This document shows, in pieces, positions 53,004-56,000 of a DNA stretch of 64,000 nucleotides. The notes under the pieces were generated by a model. It saw only the letters and a program-made list of their open reading frames with translations. It was not told the DNA's origin and did not search any database. Made by a program: the position numbers and the translations under genes. Each line of letters begins with the position of its first letter. The first letter of the stretch is position 1. The stretch covers positions 13,489,018 through 13,553,017 of the forward strand of contig CM065319.1 of assembly GCA_033032175.1 (NCBI GenBank), in the 5' to 3' direction. This DNA is from Saturnia japonica (lineage: Eukaryota > Arthropoda > Insecta > Lepidoptera > Saturniidae).

Positions 53004-56000
53004 TATCTGATAGCCAATCCTCTTTTTAAGTTAAACGTAGTATCATGTTTAACCATGACATCATATAGTATCAAGTGTGACTATGTTCACGACAATAAAA
53101 CAAGAGGCAAGCAATTTCATAGTGTAGACTTTTTGTCAACTGTGCGCGTACATCGTAAATTTTTACTCTCATCTTTTTTTCCTACCACGCCCAAAGAAGT
53201 ATAAATTAAAAAACATTTATTCAATAATCAAGCAAATGTATAAAAAAGGTCAAATGGTGAGTGAATAATCAAGAAACTGTTCATAAAAATACAAAGGAGT
53301 ACAGATCATTAGAAGAATAATTTAACTTCGGAGAGAAGCATTTAAACGAGATCATTTAAAGTAATTTGTATTCAGCAAGCGATGGTTGTTTATTAAGAGG
53401 AGTGTTTGCGGAAATGTCGTGTACCGCTTAATCAGATAGAACTTTTACATGGAAAGTCACGATTTATTACGGTTTCATCGATTTCAGGTGTTTATATTAT
53501 GTAAATCGTTTAAGAACAATTACTTCTGTTTTCATATAACAAAAGTAGCGAACAAGCTTCACGGTAAGTGTAATACTATAGATATCACTATCGCATTGCC
53601 GACTTTGGAGCCCTACCCTACTCTGGAAACCCTACTCACCGCAGGAACACAACACTAGGTTATTTGTCTGCGATCTTTTGTAGGGTGGAAGTATTCCAAC
53701 AGTCGAGCTACCCCAAGTAGAGAGAAATCTCCAAAAGAATCTCTATGCCTTACCTCTCTTTGATCCCCCTCCCTTCCCAATGGACCTCTGGAAATCCTAT
53801 AACTTTAGTAGAGTTGTCACAACATGTATTCCTCTTTCACTCTCCTCTATCAATTGTCATATCGACATTCATACCATTTTATATACATGTCCTTCCTCAC
53901 ACAATCTATTCATCCCATAAGCGGTCTTCCTTTACCTTCATACTTAAAATCTTTCTAGTTTTATGACTTTCATCCCTCCTCATAGCATGTTCATCCACGC
54001 TAACCTTATTACCAACATCTTTGTAATTGGTGCTATTTTAATACTTTCTCTAATATGATCATTCTTAATCTTATCCTTTCTTGTTACTCCACACATTCAT
54101 TTTAACGTTCACGTCTTTGCCACATGTAATGTCTACGTTCTTTGCCGCACTGTCAAGCAGTGGAATTGTCTTCCAGCCAGTATGTACTGGCCTTCTACAA
54201 CACTTGAGTAGGCCAGCATGACAGAGATGTTTGTCGATGGATTGTAGATTGAATTTTCCAGTGCTTACCATCAGGGACAATGACGTCATTTTCCGTGTTA
54301 GAATTTAAAAAAAAAACATCTTTCGTCGGTGTATTTCGTTCATACCACGATAAGATTAGGCTTACAAGAAAACCGACAAAAAAATGCTTATTACCTAATG
54401 AGAACGTGAACCGTTTCTCGTTATGGCGTAAGATAAAAGTTGTCGTATACAATTAAGGTCACTTTATGTTCCGTGAAGGTTTTAAAAAAAAAGATAAGCT
54501 ATTCAAATAAAACAAAATATTACAAAGACTTTTAAATGCGTTTGTTGAAGATGAAGAAAAACTGTAAAAGAAAAATAACATATTATTTTTGGAGAAGTTC
54601 GAATTTTTTTAAGCGTTGCTTCGTAGGCGGTTATTTGATAATTGGACGAGAATTGAGGGTGTAATTCCAAGGACACGTCACGTTTATGCAAATTTTGTTA
54701 TTTAAGAGAAAAAAAGATAAGTATAACGTAGAGAGAAAGAGAAATACAGCTATATATTGCATATCTAATACACAGTTTAGACTATCCGCGTATCACTTTT
54801 TTTACGTTTACGGTGCTGCATTTGCATTTCTTTTTAAACGGCACTCCCGAGTTCAGTAATTAATCGCTGGTCGCTGCAACTCTCTCAGCATCTGGCTATG
54901 TACTGGCTAATCCCGAAAGAGTGTCACTGTCACAATCACTATGTGTATGGTGGTCGCGATCCAGTCGAACAGAACTGTCGTGTTCTACCACCCAGGAAAA
55001 GTAGGTTTTCAAACTGCCCCATATATTATCTAATATACTATATTACACACGATCAGCAGCTCAGCCCGTTAGATTTTATATTTTAATAAATTATATAAAA
55101 TAATAAAAATATTATGTACCAGCTGTGCCCGCGACTTCGCTCACGTGGCCTACAGAATCCCCGTGCGAATCTTGCTCCTCGCTCCCGGCTATTTTATAGA
55201 CAAAGCCTAAGTTTCTGCCTATAAAACCAGCTATCTACCAGTGGAAGTCCCGTCAAAATCGGTCCAACCGTTTCGCATATTACCCGAAACAAAGAGACAG
55301 ACAGAATAAAATTTTAAAATGGTTTTTTTGTTATAGGTATCGTATATATTATTATACTTTCATATATATTTAGTAAAAAGCTATTATTTTGACATTACAA
55401 ACAGACACTTCAATTTTATTAATTGTATATATTATAACTTAATTTCAGGTAAATAATAATAAATGGGCTCTTGTCGTGACCTATACTACAAATACTCAAA
55501 CTAAAGTAGTGACAGTTTTCTGTTATCTCCTTACACTTACTTCGGTCAAGAATATTATGATAGTTCGGAATAAAATTATAATTCATTATATAGCTGAATT
55601 TATAATTATTGCCATGTAAAAAATTATCTATAGTTCATACGTATTAGGTAGTATATGTGGAATATAAACAGACAACAATTTTGATTTGAATTGTGCCTAA
55701 TATGCAGACCTACGTCAACCAGTAGAATTTTTTTTATGATGCCTACTACAATATTCCTGTTTTGTAAAACAATCGACCGTCTTTACTAATCTCTTTATCT
55801 TCTAAACGGAATTAATCAGCTTAATCCAGAATTAACGTAGTGTATTGAAGTTAAATCGTTAATCCTTATACGTGAGTCATCAGCACAAAATACTGTCGAA
55901 AATTCACCATTTTAACCAAGTATTTGGGAGTTTACCGTGCGATACTCATGCGATTAGCATTACCACAGAAGCGTTAACAAAGCGTTCCCATTTCAGAAAC

